From a bacterium (GTDB lineage: Bacteria > Cyanobacteriota > Vampirovibrionia > Gastranaerophilales > Gastranaerophilaceae), in the NCBI GenBank assembly GCA_017559905.1, contig JAFYQF010000019.1:1-64000 (forward strand): 64,000 nucleotides of DNA. Reading direction: 5' to 3'. Shown here in pieces: positions 8,837 through 17,930 of the stretch (its first letter is position 1; the number at the start of each line of letters is the position of its first letter). Both the position numbers and the translations under genes were made by a program. Below the pieces are notes generated by a model that worked only from the letters and a program-made list of their open reading frames with translations, searched no databases and had not been told where the DNA came from.

Positions 8837-8952
8837 GAAGTATTAAAATACCTTAATTAAACAAATACCAAATGGATTGTTGAATATAAAAACAATTCAT
8901 TTAGACATAAAATTTTCGACAAATTTCCTTTCCCTTTTTCCTATTAATTTTC

Positions 8953-8980
8953 AACGACTGTCCAAGTCGTTTTTTTTTTT
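8953..8980 (+). terminator. Intrinsic terminator
   Basis: AACGACT / AGTCGTT stem (seven pairs, five-base loop) followed by ten T. It closes the 4.9-8.8 kb gene cluster. Confidence 0.92.
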
Positions 8981-9013
8981 GCAAAAATTGAATATATTTA
9001 TTTCAATCTTTCG

Positions 9014-9022
9014 TGATATAAT
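9014..9022 (+). promoter_or_regulatory. Extended -10 promoter directly before a start codon
   Basis: TGATATAAT is a perfect extended -10 (TG-n-TATAAT). TATAAT ends at 9022 and the ATG begins at 9029, six bases later. Transcription would start at or next to the start codon, giving a leaderless mRNA. No -35 at correct spacing and no Shine-Dalgarno are seen. Confidence 0.7.
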
Positions 9023-9028
9023 TCAGCT

Positions 9029-9913
9029 ATGAGCTTTACAGAAAAATACAATAAAATTACGGAACTAGTCAGGGATGATATAAAAAAAATAGATGAGCGA
9101 ATTTCAGACCACATCAAACTTTCACCTGATATAAATGATTTATTAAAAACTTTTTTAACTAAAAACGCAAAAAGAATTCGCCCTATTTTAGCGATATTAT
9201 ATTTGAGAGCAAATTCAATTCCGCTCACCGAAGTTCATTATGATTTTTTAACTGCTATCGAGATAATCCACAACGCATCTCTAATTCACGATGATGTAGT
9301 TGATGAAAGCGACACAAGACGAGGTCTGGAAACTTTAAATAGCAAATTCAACAACAAAATTGCAATCCTCACAGGTGATTATTTATTATCAAAAGCTTTA
9401 GTATATTTAAACAAAATTAATTCACCTGAAACTATCTCTATATGCACAGATACACTATCTGACATGTGTCAAGGTGAAGTAGAACAATATTTCAACAAAT
9501 TTAAAATAACATCGATTGAAAATTACCTAAATAAAACAAAAAAGAAAACGGCAAAACTATTTCAAACTACCACAGAAGGGGTTATTTTATTAAGCCAAAA
9601 TTCCGACAGAAAATTAGCAAAAGATTTTGGACACAATTTCGGTATGGCATTCCAAATCAGAGATGACTTAATTAACATAAAAAATAATGACAAATTAAAA
9701 CCATCTCAAAATGACATCGAAAGTGGAATCTTCAATGCGCCAGTAATTTTTGCAGGTCAAACAACAGACTTAACTGACGGATTTGCAAAAACTGAAACTT
9801 TGTTAAATAATTATATAGAAAAAGCAAGAGAGACTATCTCAAACTTAAAAGAGAGCACTTATAAACAAGCACTTTACGAACTTTTGGGAATATTGAACAA
9901 TGGAAAAATTTAA
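9029..9913 (+). CDS. Polyprenyl (E)-diphosphate synthase family protein, divergent
   Basis: A 294-residue trans-prenyltransferase that would condense isopentenyl diphosphate onto allylic diphosphates to make quinone or lipid-carrier precursors. The first Asp-rich motif is intact (SLIHDDVVDESDTRRG, about residue 88-103), as are GDYLLSKAL and KTAKLFQTT. The second Asp-rich motif reads QIRDDLINI, so DDxxD has become DDxxN. The usual downstream G-x-D-x-x-E-G-K-x-T-L-P block is replaced by QNDIESGIFNAPVIF. The enzyme may therefore have changed chain length, be a non-catalytic partner subunit, or work with weaker metal binding. It overlaps lepB by 14 bases. The start codon lies six bases after TATAAT with no ribosome binding site. 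Confidence 0.82.
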   Translation: MSFTEKYNKITELVRDDIKKIDERISDHIKLSPDINDLLKTFLTKNAKRIRPILAILYLRANSIPLTEVHYDFLTAIEIIHNASLIHDDVVDESDTRRGLETLNSKFNNKIAILTGDYLLSKALVYLNKINSPETISICTDTLSDMCQGEVEQYFNKFKITSIENYLNKTKKKTAKLFQTTTEGVILLSQNSDRKLAKDFGHNFGMAFQIRDDLINIKNNDKLKPSQNDIESGIFNAPVIFAGQTTDLTDGFAKTETLLNNYIEKARETISNLKESTYKQALYELLGILNNGKI

Positions 9914-10580
9914 AACTATTTGCAAACAAATTGTAGACAAATATAATTCTCTAAAACCTTTAACCAGAGAGATTATTGAAACAATAGTCTTTGTATTGGT
10001 AATGGTAATAATTATACGTTTTTGCGTAGGCGAAATCCGTTGGATACCATCAGCATCAATGCGCCCAACCCTAATCGAAGGCGACAGAATTATAGTTGAA
10101 AGATATTCCAGATTTTACAGAACTCCAGAACGTGGCGACATAATCGTATTCTACCCACCATTCGTAACACTAAAATACACACCAGGTAGAGTTTTTTCAC
10201 GCCTTACAGGATTTTTTGTAAAAGACATCGCATACATCAAACGTATCGTTGGATTACCTGAAGAAAAAGTAGAAATCAAACCTGACAAAGATGGTAAATA
10301 CACTGTCTACATTAATGGCAAACCTCTAGATGAACCTTACATAAGAAGCCCTTACGATTATCCACCTTGTTCAGAATCAGTAACGTGTACATTCGAAATT
10401 CCAAAAGATCAATACTTAATGCTAGGCGATAATAGAGGAAACTCACAAGATGGCAGATACTGGGGATTAGTTCACAAAGACCGTTTCATAGGTCGTGCGA
10501 TAACAATATTTTGGCCACCTAAAAGAATGCGCAAACTTCAACTTAAACAATTCGAAACAAAAATTCCACAAACTGAATAA
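9900..10580 (+). CDS. lepB: Signal peptidase I
   Basis: This 226-residue membrane enzyme cleaves signal peptides from exported proteins. One transmembrane segment spans about residues 26-44. The catalytic serine is S53 in IPSASMRPTL and the general-base lysine is K114 in AYIKRIVGLP. The conserved GDNRGNSQDGRYWG box is present near 176-189. The length is typical for a single-spanning type. Its start lies inside the end of the prenyl synthase gene (14-base overlap), so the two are probably co-translated. A strong bidirectional terminator follows at once. Confidence 0.95.
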   Translation: MEKFKTICKQIVDKYNSLKPLTREIIETIVFVLVMVIIIRFCVGEIRWIPSASMRPTLIEGDRIIVERYSRFYRTPERGDIIVFYPPFVTLKYTPGRVFSRLTGFFVKDIAYIKRIVGLPEEKVEIKPDKDGKYTVYINGKPLDEPYIRSPYDYPPCSESVTCTFEIPKDQYLMLGDNRGNSQDGRYWGLVHKDRFIGRAITIFWPPKRMRKLQLKQFETKIPQTE

Positions 10581-10582
10581 CA

Positions 10583-10622
10583 AAAAAATGATTATAGCAG
10601 AATTTAGCTATAATCATTTTTT
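10583..10622. terminator. Bidirectional terminator
   Basis: Sixteen-pair stem AAAAAATGATTATAGC / GCTATAATCATTTTTT with an eight-base loop. It serves lepB on the plus strand and the convergent gene ending at 10642 on the minus strand. Confidence 0.92.
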
Positions 10623-10641
10623 ATATATCAAAAACCATTAA

Positions 10642-11010
10642 TTACGGCAACAAATGATAAATTTTCATATAATCTGCCATTAATTGAGAACTTGTAGCAT
10701 TAGCAACGTTAGCCTTAACAGTTTGCTCACTATCTCTTTCAGGAAGCTCTTTTACTCTTTGATCTTCCTTTTTAGCTTCGGTAGCAGCCTGTTCTACTTG
10801 CATCTGCTTGATGTAATCCTCTACAGCCTGTTCTACTTCTTTTAATCTGGCTTTATCACCGTCATAAGAACCTGTAGACTCAAGCCCAAGCTCCTCAAGC
10901 TCTAACATTATCTGATTCCATTCGTTATAATTTGGAACGCTGACACCTTGCGCCGCCGCAGCCGCCCTGACTTCTTCCAAATCTTCAATACCGTTAATTT
11001 TATCAGCCAT
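10642..11010 (-). CDS. Uncharacterised 122-residue acidic helical protein
   Basis: A small, soluble, highly charged protein (many E, K, Q, A) predicted to be mostly helical. A coiled-coil-like region spans about residues 60-100 (RLKEVEQAVEDYIKQMQVEQ). It has AGGAG nine bases before ATG, supporting a real gene. It is monocistronic and convergent with lepB. I see no domain and propose no function. Confidence 0.72.
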   Translation of the reverse strand: MADKINGIEDLEEVRAAAAAQGVSVPNYNEWNQIMLELEELGLESTGSYDGDKARLKEVEQAVEDYIKQMQVEQAATEAKKEDQRVKELPERDSEQTVKANVANATSSQLMADYMKIYHLLP

Positions 11011-11421
11011 AAAACAATCTCCTGTTATACCGCTTACACTTCATTAAAAAAAGCAGTAAACTCTCTTGTTTATATAAAGTAAAATATTCCCTTGTAATTT
11101 CAAGCAAAAACATTTTTGTTAAAAAACTTAACATGCTATAGTAATAATATTACGATTATTTTATTAAAAATACACACATATAATTTATTAAGAAAAATTT
11201 ACATTACATTCCAAAACTTGCATTACAAGGGAGTCTTGCTTATTCAAGCATTTATTGATTGTGTGCCGTTATTAGATAAACAATCATTAAAAAGTTTAAA
11301 GAAATATGACTAAAAAGCTATACAATGACTTGCATTCAAATATTTAGCACGTAATATTATATTATGTCCTTAATAGGGACATCTATGCACATGTGAAAAT
11401 TTAGCCGAAAAAGAGGAACGA
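11011..11421. other. Intergenic region with a TIR-like pair and the infA promoter
   Basis: This AT-rich gap of 411 bases holds three things. (i) An inverted pair CCCTTGTAAT (11089-11098) and ATTACAAGGG (11222-11231), each with a CAAG/CTTG extension on the inner side, encloses about 140 bases. (ii) A promoter TTGCAT (11330-11335), 16 bases, TAATAT (11352-11357) points at infA. (iii) A small hairpin ATGTCC / GGACAT follows at 11364-11382 in the infA leader. A possible 25-codon frame (TTG at 11236 to TAA at 11313) follows AAGGGAG but is too weak to call. Confidence 0.5.
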
Positions 11422-11637
11422 ATGGCAAAAGACGTAATTGAAATAGAAGGAACAATCATTGAATCCATGCCGAACGCAATGTTTCGCGTGAAGCTTGAAA
11501 ATGATCACGAAATTCTTGCACATATTTCAGGGAAGATTAGAAAAAACTTCATCAGAATCTTACCTGGAGACAAAGTTAAAGTTGAGATGACACCATACGA
11601 CTTAACTAGAGGCAGAATTACCTTCAGACTAAAATAA
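11422..11637 (+). CDS. infA: Translation initiation factor IF-1
   Basis: This 71-residue OB-fold protein binds the 30S A site during initiation. The family signature is complete ([20 protein letters not shown], then [20 protein letters not shown], then [10 protein letters not shown]). AGAGGA precedes ATG. It opens the ribosomal cluster. The genes that commonly sit just before it (secY, adk, map) are not in the 10 kb upstream, so this is a detached alpha-operon segment. Confidence 0.98.
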   Translation: MAKDVIEIEGTIIESMPNAMFRVKLENDHEILAHISGKIRKNFIRILPGDKVKVEMTPYDLTRGRITFRLK

Positions 11638-11675
11638 AATATCTCACGAACACATAAATATAAAGGAAAAACAAA

Positions 11676-11789
11676 ATGAAAGTAAGATCATCAGTTAAGA
11701 AAATTTGCGACAAATGCAAATGTATCAAAAGAAAAGGAAGAATCGCTGTAATTTGCGAAAACCCTAAACACAAACAAAGACAAGGTTAA
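11676..11789 (+). CDS. rpmJ: 50S ribosomal protein L36
   Basis: ATG at 11676 opens a 37-codon frame ending TAA at 11789. It has the L36 signature [20 protein letters not shown], the zinc-binding pattern C-x2-C, then C and H ([12 protein letters not shown]). This is the zinc-containing (C+) form. AAAGGAAA precedes the start. It sits between infA and rpsM, the usual order. Confidence 0.97.
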   Translation: MKVRSSVKKICDKCKCIKRKGRIAVICENPKHKQRQG

Positions 11790-11911
11790 TTTTTAAATTA
11801 ACAAAACACAGTAGAAAGCCGAACTCACGGGCAAAAACAGTGAGTGGTGAGGAAGTATTTAAGCCTCATACACAAAAAAATCTAACAACAAGAAAAGGAG
11901 AAATTAAAACA

Positions 11912-12277
11912 ATGGCAAGACTAGCTGGGGTTGATTTACCCCGTAACAAAAGAATGATAATTGCATTAACTTATATCTTCGGTATCGGACCAAAAAGAAG
12001 TGAAAAAATTCTTGCAGCTACAGGAATTTCACCAGACTTAAGAACAGACGATTTAACAGAAGAAGATATTAAAAACCTACGTAACGAACTAGCAAACTAC
12101 AACATCGAAGGTGACTTAAGACGTGAAATCACAATGAACATCAAACGTCTTCAAGAAATCGGTTCTTACAGAGGTATGAGACACAAACGTAAACTTCCAT
12201 GCCGTGGTCAAAGAACAAAAACAAACGCAAGAACACGTCGTGGCAAGAAAACAGGACCAGTTTCTAAAAAGAAATAA
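11912..12277 (+). CDS. rpsM: 30S ribosomal protein S13
   Basis: A 121-residue protein of the 30S head contacting the P-site tRNA. The start at 11912 ([15 protein letters not shown]) is the family start. A longer in-frame reading from 11840 would add 24 unrelated residues. AAGGAG lies 11 bases upstream of 11912. The [20 protein letters not shown] signature is intact. Confidence 0.97.
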   Translation: MARLAGVDLPRNKRMIIALTYIFGIGPKRSEKILAATGISPDLRTDDLTEEDIKNLRNELANYNIEGDLRREITMNIKRLQEIGSYRGMRHKRKLPCRGQRTKTNARTRRGKKTGPVSKKK

Positions 12278-12381
12278 TTAAATTTTGCATAGAGTAAACG
12301 AGCATTAGCAAACGAAACTCAAGAAACGCAAAGAAAAAGAACAAATAAAAATAAAAGTAATAAAAGATAAAGGATAAAGAA

Positions 12382-12768
12382 ATGGCAAGACCAGTAAAAA
12401 CTAAGAAAAAAGAAAAGAAAAACGTATTGCAAGGTGTTGTACACATTCAATCAACATTCAACAATACAATTGTAACTTCTACAGATACACAAGGTAATGC
12501 TATTGCTTGGGCAACAGCAGGAGCTACAGGCTTCAAAGGCGCAAGAAAAGGTACTCCATTTGCAGCTCAATCAGCAGCAGAATTGGTTGCTAAAAAATCA
12601 ATCGACCAAGGTATGAAAAAAGTTGAAGTACACATCAAAGGACCTGGTTCAGGTCGTGAAACTGCTATCAGAGCAATCCAAGCAGCAGGACTTGAAATCA
12701 CTTTGATTAAGGACGTAACTCCAATCCCACACAACGGATGCCGTCCACCTAAAAAACGTAGAGTTTAA
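12382..12768 (+). CDS. rpsK: 30S ribosomal protein S11
   Basis: A 128-residue platform protein of the small subunit. [20 protein letters not shown] and the C-terminal [18 protein letters not shown] are characteristic. It follows rpsM after a purine-rich gap of 104 bases, within the conserved rpsM-rpsK-rpsD-rpoA-rplQ order. Confidence 0.98.
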   Translation: MARPVKTKKKEKKNVLQGVVHIQSTFNNTIVTSTDTQGNAIAWATAGATGFKGARKGTPFAAQSAAELVAKKSIDQGMKKVEVHIKGPGSGRETAIRAIQAAGLEITLIKDVTPIPHNGCRPPKKRRV

Positions 12769-12855
12769 TATTTAAAAATACTAATCGCAGGGGCTTGCTT
12801 TTAAGCCAAAAAGTAAACCATAGACGCCCTGCACAAGAAAAAGGAGAAAATTAAA

Positions 12856-13458
12856 ATGGCTAGATATACAGGACCATCAAATAAATTATTCAGAAATAAA
12901 AAAGTTAAAGACCTATCAAACGGTAAATTAACTTCATCAATGAGACAAACAGCATCAGGTCAACACGGTGCAGTAAGAAAGAAACCATCTGAATACGCAC
13001 TACACCTTGCTGAAAAACAAAAAATCAGATTTACATATTTAGTAAGCGAAAAACAATTCGCAAAATACTACACAGAAGCAGCTAGAAGAAAAGGCGTTAC
13101 TGGTACAATCTTGCTACAATTATTAGAAAGAAGATTAGACAACGTATTATTCAGAGCTGGTTTGGGTATCACAAGAAAACAAACAAGACAAATCGTTAGC
13201 CACGGTCACGTTCTTGTAAACGGCAAAAAAGTAGATATCCCTTCTTATTTAGTAAAAGCTGGCGATACAATCACAATTAAAGCAAACAGCGAATCATTCT
13301 TGAAAACTGTAACAGAAGCTATCGATATGGCTTGTGCTCCAGCTTGGATGACAATCGACAAAGCTGCTTTGAAAATTGTATTCGACAGAATTCCCGAAAG
13401 AGAAGAATTAGATCCAGAAATCAAAGAACAACTCGTAATCGAGTTCTATTCTAAATAA
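12856..13458 (+). CDS. rpsD: 30S ribosomal protein S4
   Basis: A 200-residue primary 16S rRNA binder and, in many bacteria, a translational autoregulator of this operon. The S4 RNA-binding domain is evident (LERRLDNVLFRAGLGITRKQ, then VSHGHVLVNGKKVDIPSYLV). AAAGGAGAA precedes ATG. The N-terminus lacks the zinc-binding cysteines, so it is the C-minus type. Confidence 0.98.
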   Translation: MARYTGPSNKLFRNKKVKDLSNGKLTSSMRQTASGQHGAVRKKPSEYALHLAEKQKIRFTYLVSEKQFAKYYTEAARRKGVTGTILLQLLERRLDNVLFRAGLGITRKQTRQIVSHGHVLVNGKKVDIPSYLVKAGDTITIKANSESFLKTVTEAIDMACAPAWMTIDKAALKIVFDRIPEREELDPEIKEQLVIEFYSK

Positions 13459-13529
13459 CGGGTGAAACAATAATCCAAGGATTTATGAGGAATCCACAAT
13501 AGTTAATCAACAAACTAGGAGATTAGAAA

Positions 13530-14498
13530 ATGGAATTAAAAATCAAATGTGTTAATACCACAACAAGTTCAGACGGATCACAATACGGTAAATTTGTAAT
13601 TGAACCGTTGGAAAAAGGTTTTGGAACAACAATCGGTAACTCATTAAGAAGAGTATTGCTTTCAAGCTTGGAAGGTACAGCAGTAACTTCAGCAAGAATT
13701 GAAGGTATCACTCACGAATACACAGCAATCCCTGGCGTATTAGAAGATGTTATCGACGTTATGCTAAACCTAAAAGGATTAGTGGTAAAAACAGATTCTA
13801 AAGAAGCTCAACATTTAAGAATAGATATCGATCGTCCTGGCGCAGTATTAGCTAGCGACATTCAACTACCTGCTGGTGTAAAAGTGGTTAACCCAGACTG
13901 GTTAATCTGTACAGTAGCAGAAGGCGGCAGCTTCCACGCTGACGTTATCGTTGAATCAGGCAAAGGCTACGTAGCAAACGATGTACCAAGAGAATCAAAA
14001 GGTGTTTCAATCGATGTATTACCTATCGATGCAACATTTATGCCAATCAAACGCGTTAGCTACACTGTAGAAAATACTCGTGTAGGCGATTCAATCGACT
14101 TTGATAAATTGACTCTAGAAATTTGGTCAAACGGTTCAATTGAAGTAACAACAGCATTAAGCCAAGCTTCAAACTTGTTAATTGACCACTTTATGCAAAT
14201 ATCAGCAATCACAGGTCAACCTGTAATTGCGCCATCAATTAGCGTTGAAGAAGAAGTTGAAGAGGATTCAAATGTTCCTACAATGACTATTGAAGAGCTT
14301 GAACTTTCAGTTAGAGCATACAACTGCTTGAAACGTGCAAGTATCAACTCTATGGCAGAACTACTTAAAAAGTCAGAACACGATTTGTTGAACATTAAAA
14401 ACTTCGGCAAAAAATCTTCTGACGAAGTAATCGAAAGACTTCATCACTTTGGTTTAGACCTAGCTCCAAACCCAGAAATCGAAGAAGAAATCGGTTAA
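13530..14498 (+). CDS. rpoA: RNA polymerase alpha subunit
   Basis: A 322-residue alpha subunit. The N-terminal dimerisation domain (FGTTIGNSLRRVLLSSLEGT, then IPGVLEDVIDVMLNLKGL) is followed by an acidic linker (VEEEVEEDSNVPT). The C-terminal domain (IEELELSVRAYNCLKRASIN, then NFGKKSSDEVIERL) binds UP elements and activators. The length is standard. AGGAGA lies before ATG. Confidence 0.99.
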   Translation: MELKIKCVNTTTSSDGSQYGKFVIEPLEKGFGTTIGNSLRRVLLSSLEGTAVTSARIEGITHEYTAIPGVLEDVIDVMLNLKGLVVKTDSKEAQHLRIDIDRPGAVLASDIQLPAGVKVVNPDWLICTVAEGGSFHADVIVESGKGYVANDVPRESKGVSIDVLPIDATFMPIKRVSYTVENTRVGDSIDFDKLTLEIWSNGSIEVTTALSQASNLLIDHFMQISAITGQPVIAPSISVEEEVEEDSNVPTMTIEELELSVRAYNCLKRASINSMAELLKKSEHDLLNIKNFGKKSSDEVIERLHHFGLDLAPNPEIEEEIG

Positions 14499-14540
14499 TA
14501 ATAAAAAATAATACACAAATAAAATAAAAGGAAAAAGACA

Positions 14541-14969
14541 ATGAGACACCAAACTAAAAAACATACGCTTGGAAAGGCAAAAGACCAAAGAGACGCTCTT
14601 TTGCGCTCTTTAGCTACTGAGCTTTTTGTACATGGTGAAATCAAAACAACTATGGCTCGTGCAAAAGCATTAAGACCATACGCTGAAGAAATTATCACCC
14701 TTGCAAAAAGAGGCGATCTTCATGCTATCCGCCAAGCAGCAAGACACATCTACAACAAAGAAACTGGTAAGTTCATGGATATGACTACTGGTGAAGTATT
14801 TGAAGCACCAGTTGCAGACAAAAAATTAACATCTCAAACAGTATTGAGAAAATTGTTTGTAATCATCGGTAAACAATATTCAGACCGCAAAGGCGGATAC
14901 ACTAGAATTTTCCGTTTACCACCAAGACGTGGTGATGCTTCAGAAATGGCTTTAATCCAATTGGTATAA
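14541..14969 (+). CDS. rplQ: 50S ribosomal protein L17
   Basis: A 142-residue large-subunit protein at the polypeptide exit tunnel rim. The signatures RDALLRSLATELFVHGEIKT and GGYTRIFRLPPRRGD are intact. It directly follows rpoA as in most bacteria and is followed by truA after seven bases. Confidence 0.98.
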   Translation: MRHQTKKHTLGKAKDQRDALLRSLATELFVHGEIKTTMARAKALRPYAEEIITLAKRGDLHAIRQAARHIYNKETGKFMDMTTGEVFEAPVADKKLTSQTVLRKLFVIIGKQYSDRKGGYTRIFRLPPRRGDASEMALIQLV

Positions 14970-14976
14970 GCCAAAT

Positions 14977-15747
14977 ATGAAATACGCTTTGAAAATCCGC
15001 TATATCGGGAAAAACTACAACGGAAGCCAAATTCAATTTGAAAATGGCGAAGAAAGGGAATCCCCGACTATACAAGGGATTTTAGAAAAAGCAATTTGCA
15101 CAGTGACAGGTGATAAAATCACTGAAACGAATAAAAGACCGATAAAAACAGTCTTTTCTGGAAGAACTGACAAAGGTGTCAACTCAAAAGGACAGGTATT
15201 TCATTTCATAACAGACAAACCTATTGTTGCTTCAAAGTTTGTTTATTCCCTGAATGAAATCCTTCCCGATGACATCTCCGTCAGGGATTTGAAAGAAGTT
15301 GATGAACGATTTCACGCTCAAAAATCAGCAAAAAGACGTCATTACCGTTTTGAATTTTTCAACAGAAAAAACAAAGATGCATTTGACGGCGATTTGATGA
15401 GAATAAAGTATGATATAGACATCAACAGAATGCAAAAATCATTAAGTTATCTAATAGGCGAACATGATTTTTCAAGTTTCAAAAGTTCTGGAACGCTAAA
15501 CCCAAGCACAGTCTGTATTATCGAAAAAGCAGAGTGTAAAAAACTCGACGACAAAGTTATTATCGACATTGTAGGAAATAGATTTTTATACAACATGGTA
15601 AGAACGATTGTCGGGACTATTCTAGAAATAGAAGGTCACAATTTGACTCCAGAGCATATGAAAAATGTTTTGGAAGCAAAGGATCGCCGAAAGGCTGGTC
15701 CAACAGTTAATCCATACGGATTGACACTAATGGAAGTAACATATTAA
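14977..15747 (+). CDS. truA: tRNA pseudouridine synthase A
   Basis: A 256-residue enzyme that converts uridines 38-40 of the tRNA anticodon stem-loop to pseudouridine. The catalytic aspartate is in SGRTDKGVNSKGQ (near residue 67). KSAKRRHYRFEFF and NRFLYNMVRTIVGTILEIE are family motifs. It starts seven bases after rplQ, so it is probably translated by readthrough of ribosomes, and it is followed by rplM. The rplQ-truA-rplM-rpsI order is conserved widely. Confidence 0.96.
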   Translation: MKYALKIRYIGKNYNGSQIQFENGEERESPTIQGILEKAICTVTGDKITETNKRPIKTVFSGRTDKGVNSKGQVFHFITDKPIVASKFVYSLNEILPDDISVRDLKEVDERFHAQKSAKRRHYRFEFFNRKNKDAFDGDLMRIKYDIDINRMQKSLSYLIGEHDFSSFKSSGTLNPSTVCIIEKAECKKLDDKVIIDIVGNRFLYNMVRTIVGTILEIEGHNLTPEHMKNVLEAKDRRKAGPTVNPYGLTLMEVTY

Positions 15748-15783
15748 GCGCAATAAGCGCAAAAGATAAAATGGAGACAAAGC

Positions 15784-16221
15784 ATGAAAACTTATTCAGC
15801 AAAACCTCTAGAAGTTGAAAGAAAATGGTATTTAATCGATGCTGAAGGTGAAATCCTTGGTCGTTTAGCTACTAGAATTGCTAACATCTTAAGAGGCAAA
15901 AACAAACCTGAATACACTCCAAACGTTGACACTGGCGATTTTGTAGTAGTAATCAACGCGGATAAAATTCGTGTAACAGGTAATAAAGAAACAGATAAAA
16001 TATACTACCACCACACAGGTTATCCAGGTGGTTTGAAAAGCGCAAGCTTCAAACAATTAATGGAAAAAGATGCTACAATGGCATTAGAAAAAGCAGTTAA
16101 AGGTATGCTTCCACACAACACATTGGGTGCACAACAATTAACTAAATTAAAAATCTATGCTGGTAGCGAACACCCACACGCAGCTCAAAAACCAATTGCG
16201 TTGGAAAAGGAGGCTAAATAA
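15784..16221 (+). CDS. rplM: 50S ribosomal protein L13
   Basis: A 145-residue early-assembly protein of the large subunit. The motifs [30 protein letters not shown] and [20 protein letters not shown] are present. The final A of its TAA stop is the first base of the rpsI ATG (TAATG), so the pair is translationally coupled. Confidence 0.98.
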   Translation: MKTYSAKPLEVERKWYLIDAEGEILGRLATRIANILRGKNKPEYTPNVDTGDFVVVINADKIRVTGNKETDKIYYHHTGYPGGLKSASFKQLMEKDATMALEKAVKGMLPHNTLGAQQLTKLKIYAGSEHPHAAQKPIALEKEAK

Positions 16222-16616
16222 TGGCAACTCAAGAAATTATGGCAACAGGCCGCAGAAAAACCTCTATCGCAGTAGTTAAACTTGTTAAAGGTAAAGGTAG
16301 AATCTTTGTTAACGGCAAAACTTTGAAAAACTATATCGGTAACAGACCTGCTATCGAAATGTTAGTTTACAGACCATTAGTTTTGACTGACAACCAAGAA
16401 AAATATGACGTTAAAGTTAAAGCAGTAGGTGGCGGTATTGTAGCACAATGTGGTGCAATCAGACACGGTATTGCAAGAGCTCTTGTAAAATCTAACGAAG
16501 AATACAGAACAGTACTTCGTTTAGAAGGTTTGCTAACTCGTGACCCACGTGTTAAAGAACGTAAGAAATACGGTCGCAAACGTGCAAGAAAACGTTTCCA
16601 ATTCTCAAAACGTTAA
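16221..16616 (+). CDS. rpsI: 30S ribosomal protein S9
   Basis: A 131-residue protein whose basic C-terminal tail (KYGRKRARKRFQFSKR) reaches the P-site tRNA. GGGIVAQCGAIRHGIARAL is the family core. AGGAGG lies inside the end of rplM, a few bases before this ATG. It ends the ribosomal operon before a strong terminator. Confidence 0.98.
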   Translation: MATQEIMATGRRKTSIAVVKLVKGKGRIFVNGKTLKNYIGNRPAIEMLVYRPLVLTDNQEKYDVKVKAVGGGIVAQCGAIRHGIARALVKSNEEYRTVLRLEGLLTRDPRVKERKKYGRKRARKRFQFSKR

Positions 16617-16627
16617 TCAAAGCATTC

Positions 16628-16656
16628 AAAAAAGCCACCTATCAGGTGGCTTTTTT
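16628..16656. terminator. Bidirectional terminator
   Basis: AAAAAAGCCACC / GGTGGCTTTTTT stem with loop TATCA. It ends the ribosomal operon (plus) and the gcv operon (minus). Confidence 0.94.
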
Positions 16657-16685
16657 ATTATACATATAAACTTATTTTAACTTAA

Positions 16686-17930
16686 CTACACATTACAAAC
16701 GTAATTATTTATATCTTCATCAGAAATCATTTCAGTTGTGGCAACCAAAATTCTTTGAGAATCTAGTTTTATACCTCCCAAAATGCCATTAGATTTCAAT
16801 TTATCCAATGTTTTTTGAGCATCAGCAACTTCTATGACAAATTCATTAAAGAAATTTTTATTTAAGGTTTTGATACCTTTAGCGTTCAATTTTTGTGCCA
16901 ACAAATGAGCTTGTTTAGAACTTAAATATCCTGCTTGACTAAAACCTTTTTCGCCCATCAAACTTAAGTACACAGTGGCACACAAAGCAATCAAGGCTTG
17001 GTTTGAACAGATATTACTTGTAGCTTTTTCTCGTTTAATATGTTGTTCTCTTGTTTGAATAGTCAAACAAAATGCTTGGTTACCGTCTTTATCAACAGTA
17101 CGACCAGCCAAACGTCCTGGCAATTGGCGCATATATTTCTCACGACAAGAAATAAATCCAGCGTGAGGTCCGCCGAATTCTTGAGGGATACCCAAAGTTT
17201 GAATATCGCCGACAACAATATCCGCACCGAATTCAGATGGTGGTTTTAGGATTGATAAAGTAGAAATATCAGTACAAACCACAAGCAAAGTATCAACTGG
17301 TTTAACATCAAGTATTTCACCATAATAATCTGGAGTTTGTACCAAAACACAAGCATATCCTGCGGTATCAGACGGCAGAACATCAAAGTATTTTATTTCA
17401 ATATCGTTTGACCAAGCATAAGTATCAATGACTTTTTTGTATTCAGGATTTAGGCTATTTGCAACCAAAGCTTTTGATTTTTTAGAAATTCTTCTTGCCA
17501 TCAAAATAGCTTCAGCACAAGCCGTACCGCCATCATAAACAGTCGCATTTGAGATATCCATTCCTGTCAAACGTGAAATCATCGATTGGAATTCGTACAT
17601 AATTTGCAAAGTACCTTGAGAAATCTCTGCTTGATAAGGCGTATACGCAGTCAAAAACTCAAATCTTTGAGCGATTTGTGAAATACAGGCAGGTATAAAT
17701 TTATTATAAACACCACCACCTAAAAAGCTAACATAATCAACATTGTTTTTTGATGCTAGTTTTTTTACACTTTTTTGAGTTTCCAATTCACTCAAAGCGC
17801 TTGGCAAATCCAAAATTGACATTCTTGCCTCTTGAGGAATTTGAGAGAACAAATCCTCAATTGATGTCATACCAATACTTTCAAGCATTTCTTTTTTTAC
17901 ATTATCATTATGTACTAAAAAATTTTTCAT
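16686..17930 (-). CDS. gcvPA: Glycine decarboxylase P-protein subunit 1
   Basis: A 414-residue N-terminal-half subunit of the two-subunit P-protein of the glycine cleavage system. It acts with GcvPB, the PLP-bearing half. The family stretches FLGGGVYNKFIPACISQIAQ, YTPYQAEISQGTLQIMYEFQ and EFGGPHAGFI are present. It is somewhat shorter than typical subunits of about 440-450. ATG overlaps the gcvH stop by one base (TAATG). No gcvPB follows: the next feature is a terminator and a convergent operon. The partner subunit must lie elsewhere or be absent. Confidence 0.95.
   Translation of the reverse strand: MKNFLVHNDNVKKEMLESIGMTSIEDLFSQIPQEARMSILDLPSALSELETQKSVKKLASKNNVDYVSFLGGGVYNKFIPACISQIAQRFEFLTAYTPYQAEISQGTLQIMYEFQSMISRLTGMDISNATVYDGGTACAEAILMARRISKKSKALVANSLNPEYKKVIDTYAWSNDIEIKYFDVLPSDTAGYACVLVQTPDYYGEILDVKPVDTLLVVCTDISTLSILKPPSEFGADIVVGDIQTLGIPQEFGGPHAGFISCREKYMRQLPGRLAGRTVDKDGNQAFCLTIQTREQHIKREKATSNICSNQALIALCATVYLSLMGEKGFSQAGYLSSKQAHLLAQKLNAKGIKTLNKNFFNEFVIEVADAQKTLDKLKSNGILGGIKLDSQRILVATTEMISDEDINNYVCNV

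Noticed and set aside
11116-11313. A 65-codon open frame upstream of infA.
   Set aside because: It has no ribosome binding site at the long start, biased Ile/Asn/Leu composition typical of AT-rich noncoding DNA, and it overlaps the TIR-like pair. Only a 25-codon 3' part follows a purine-rich stretch, too weak to call.
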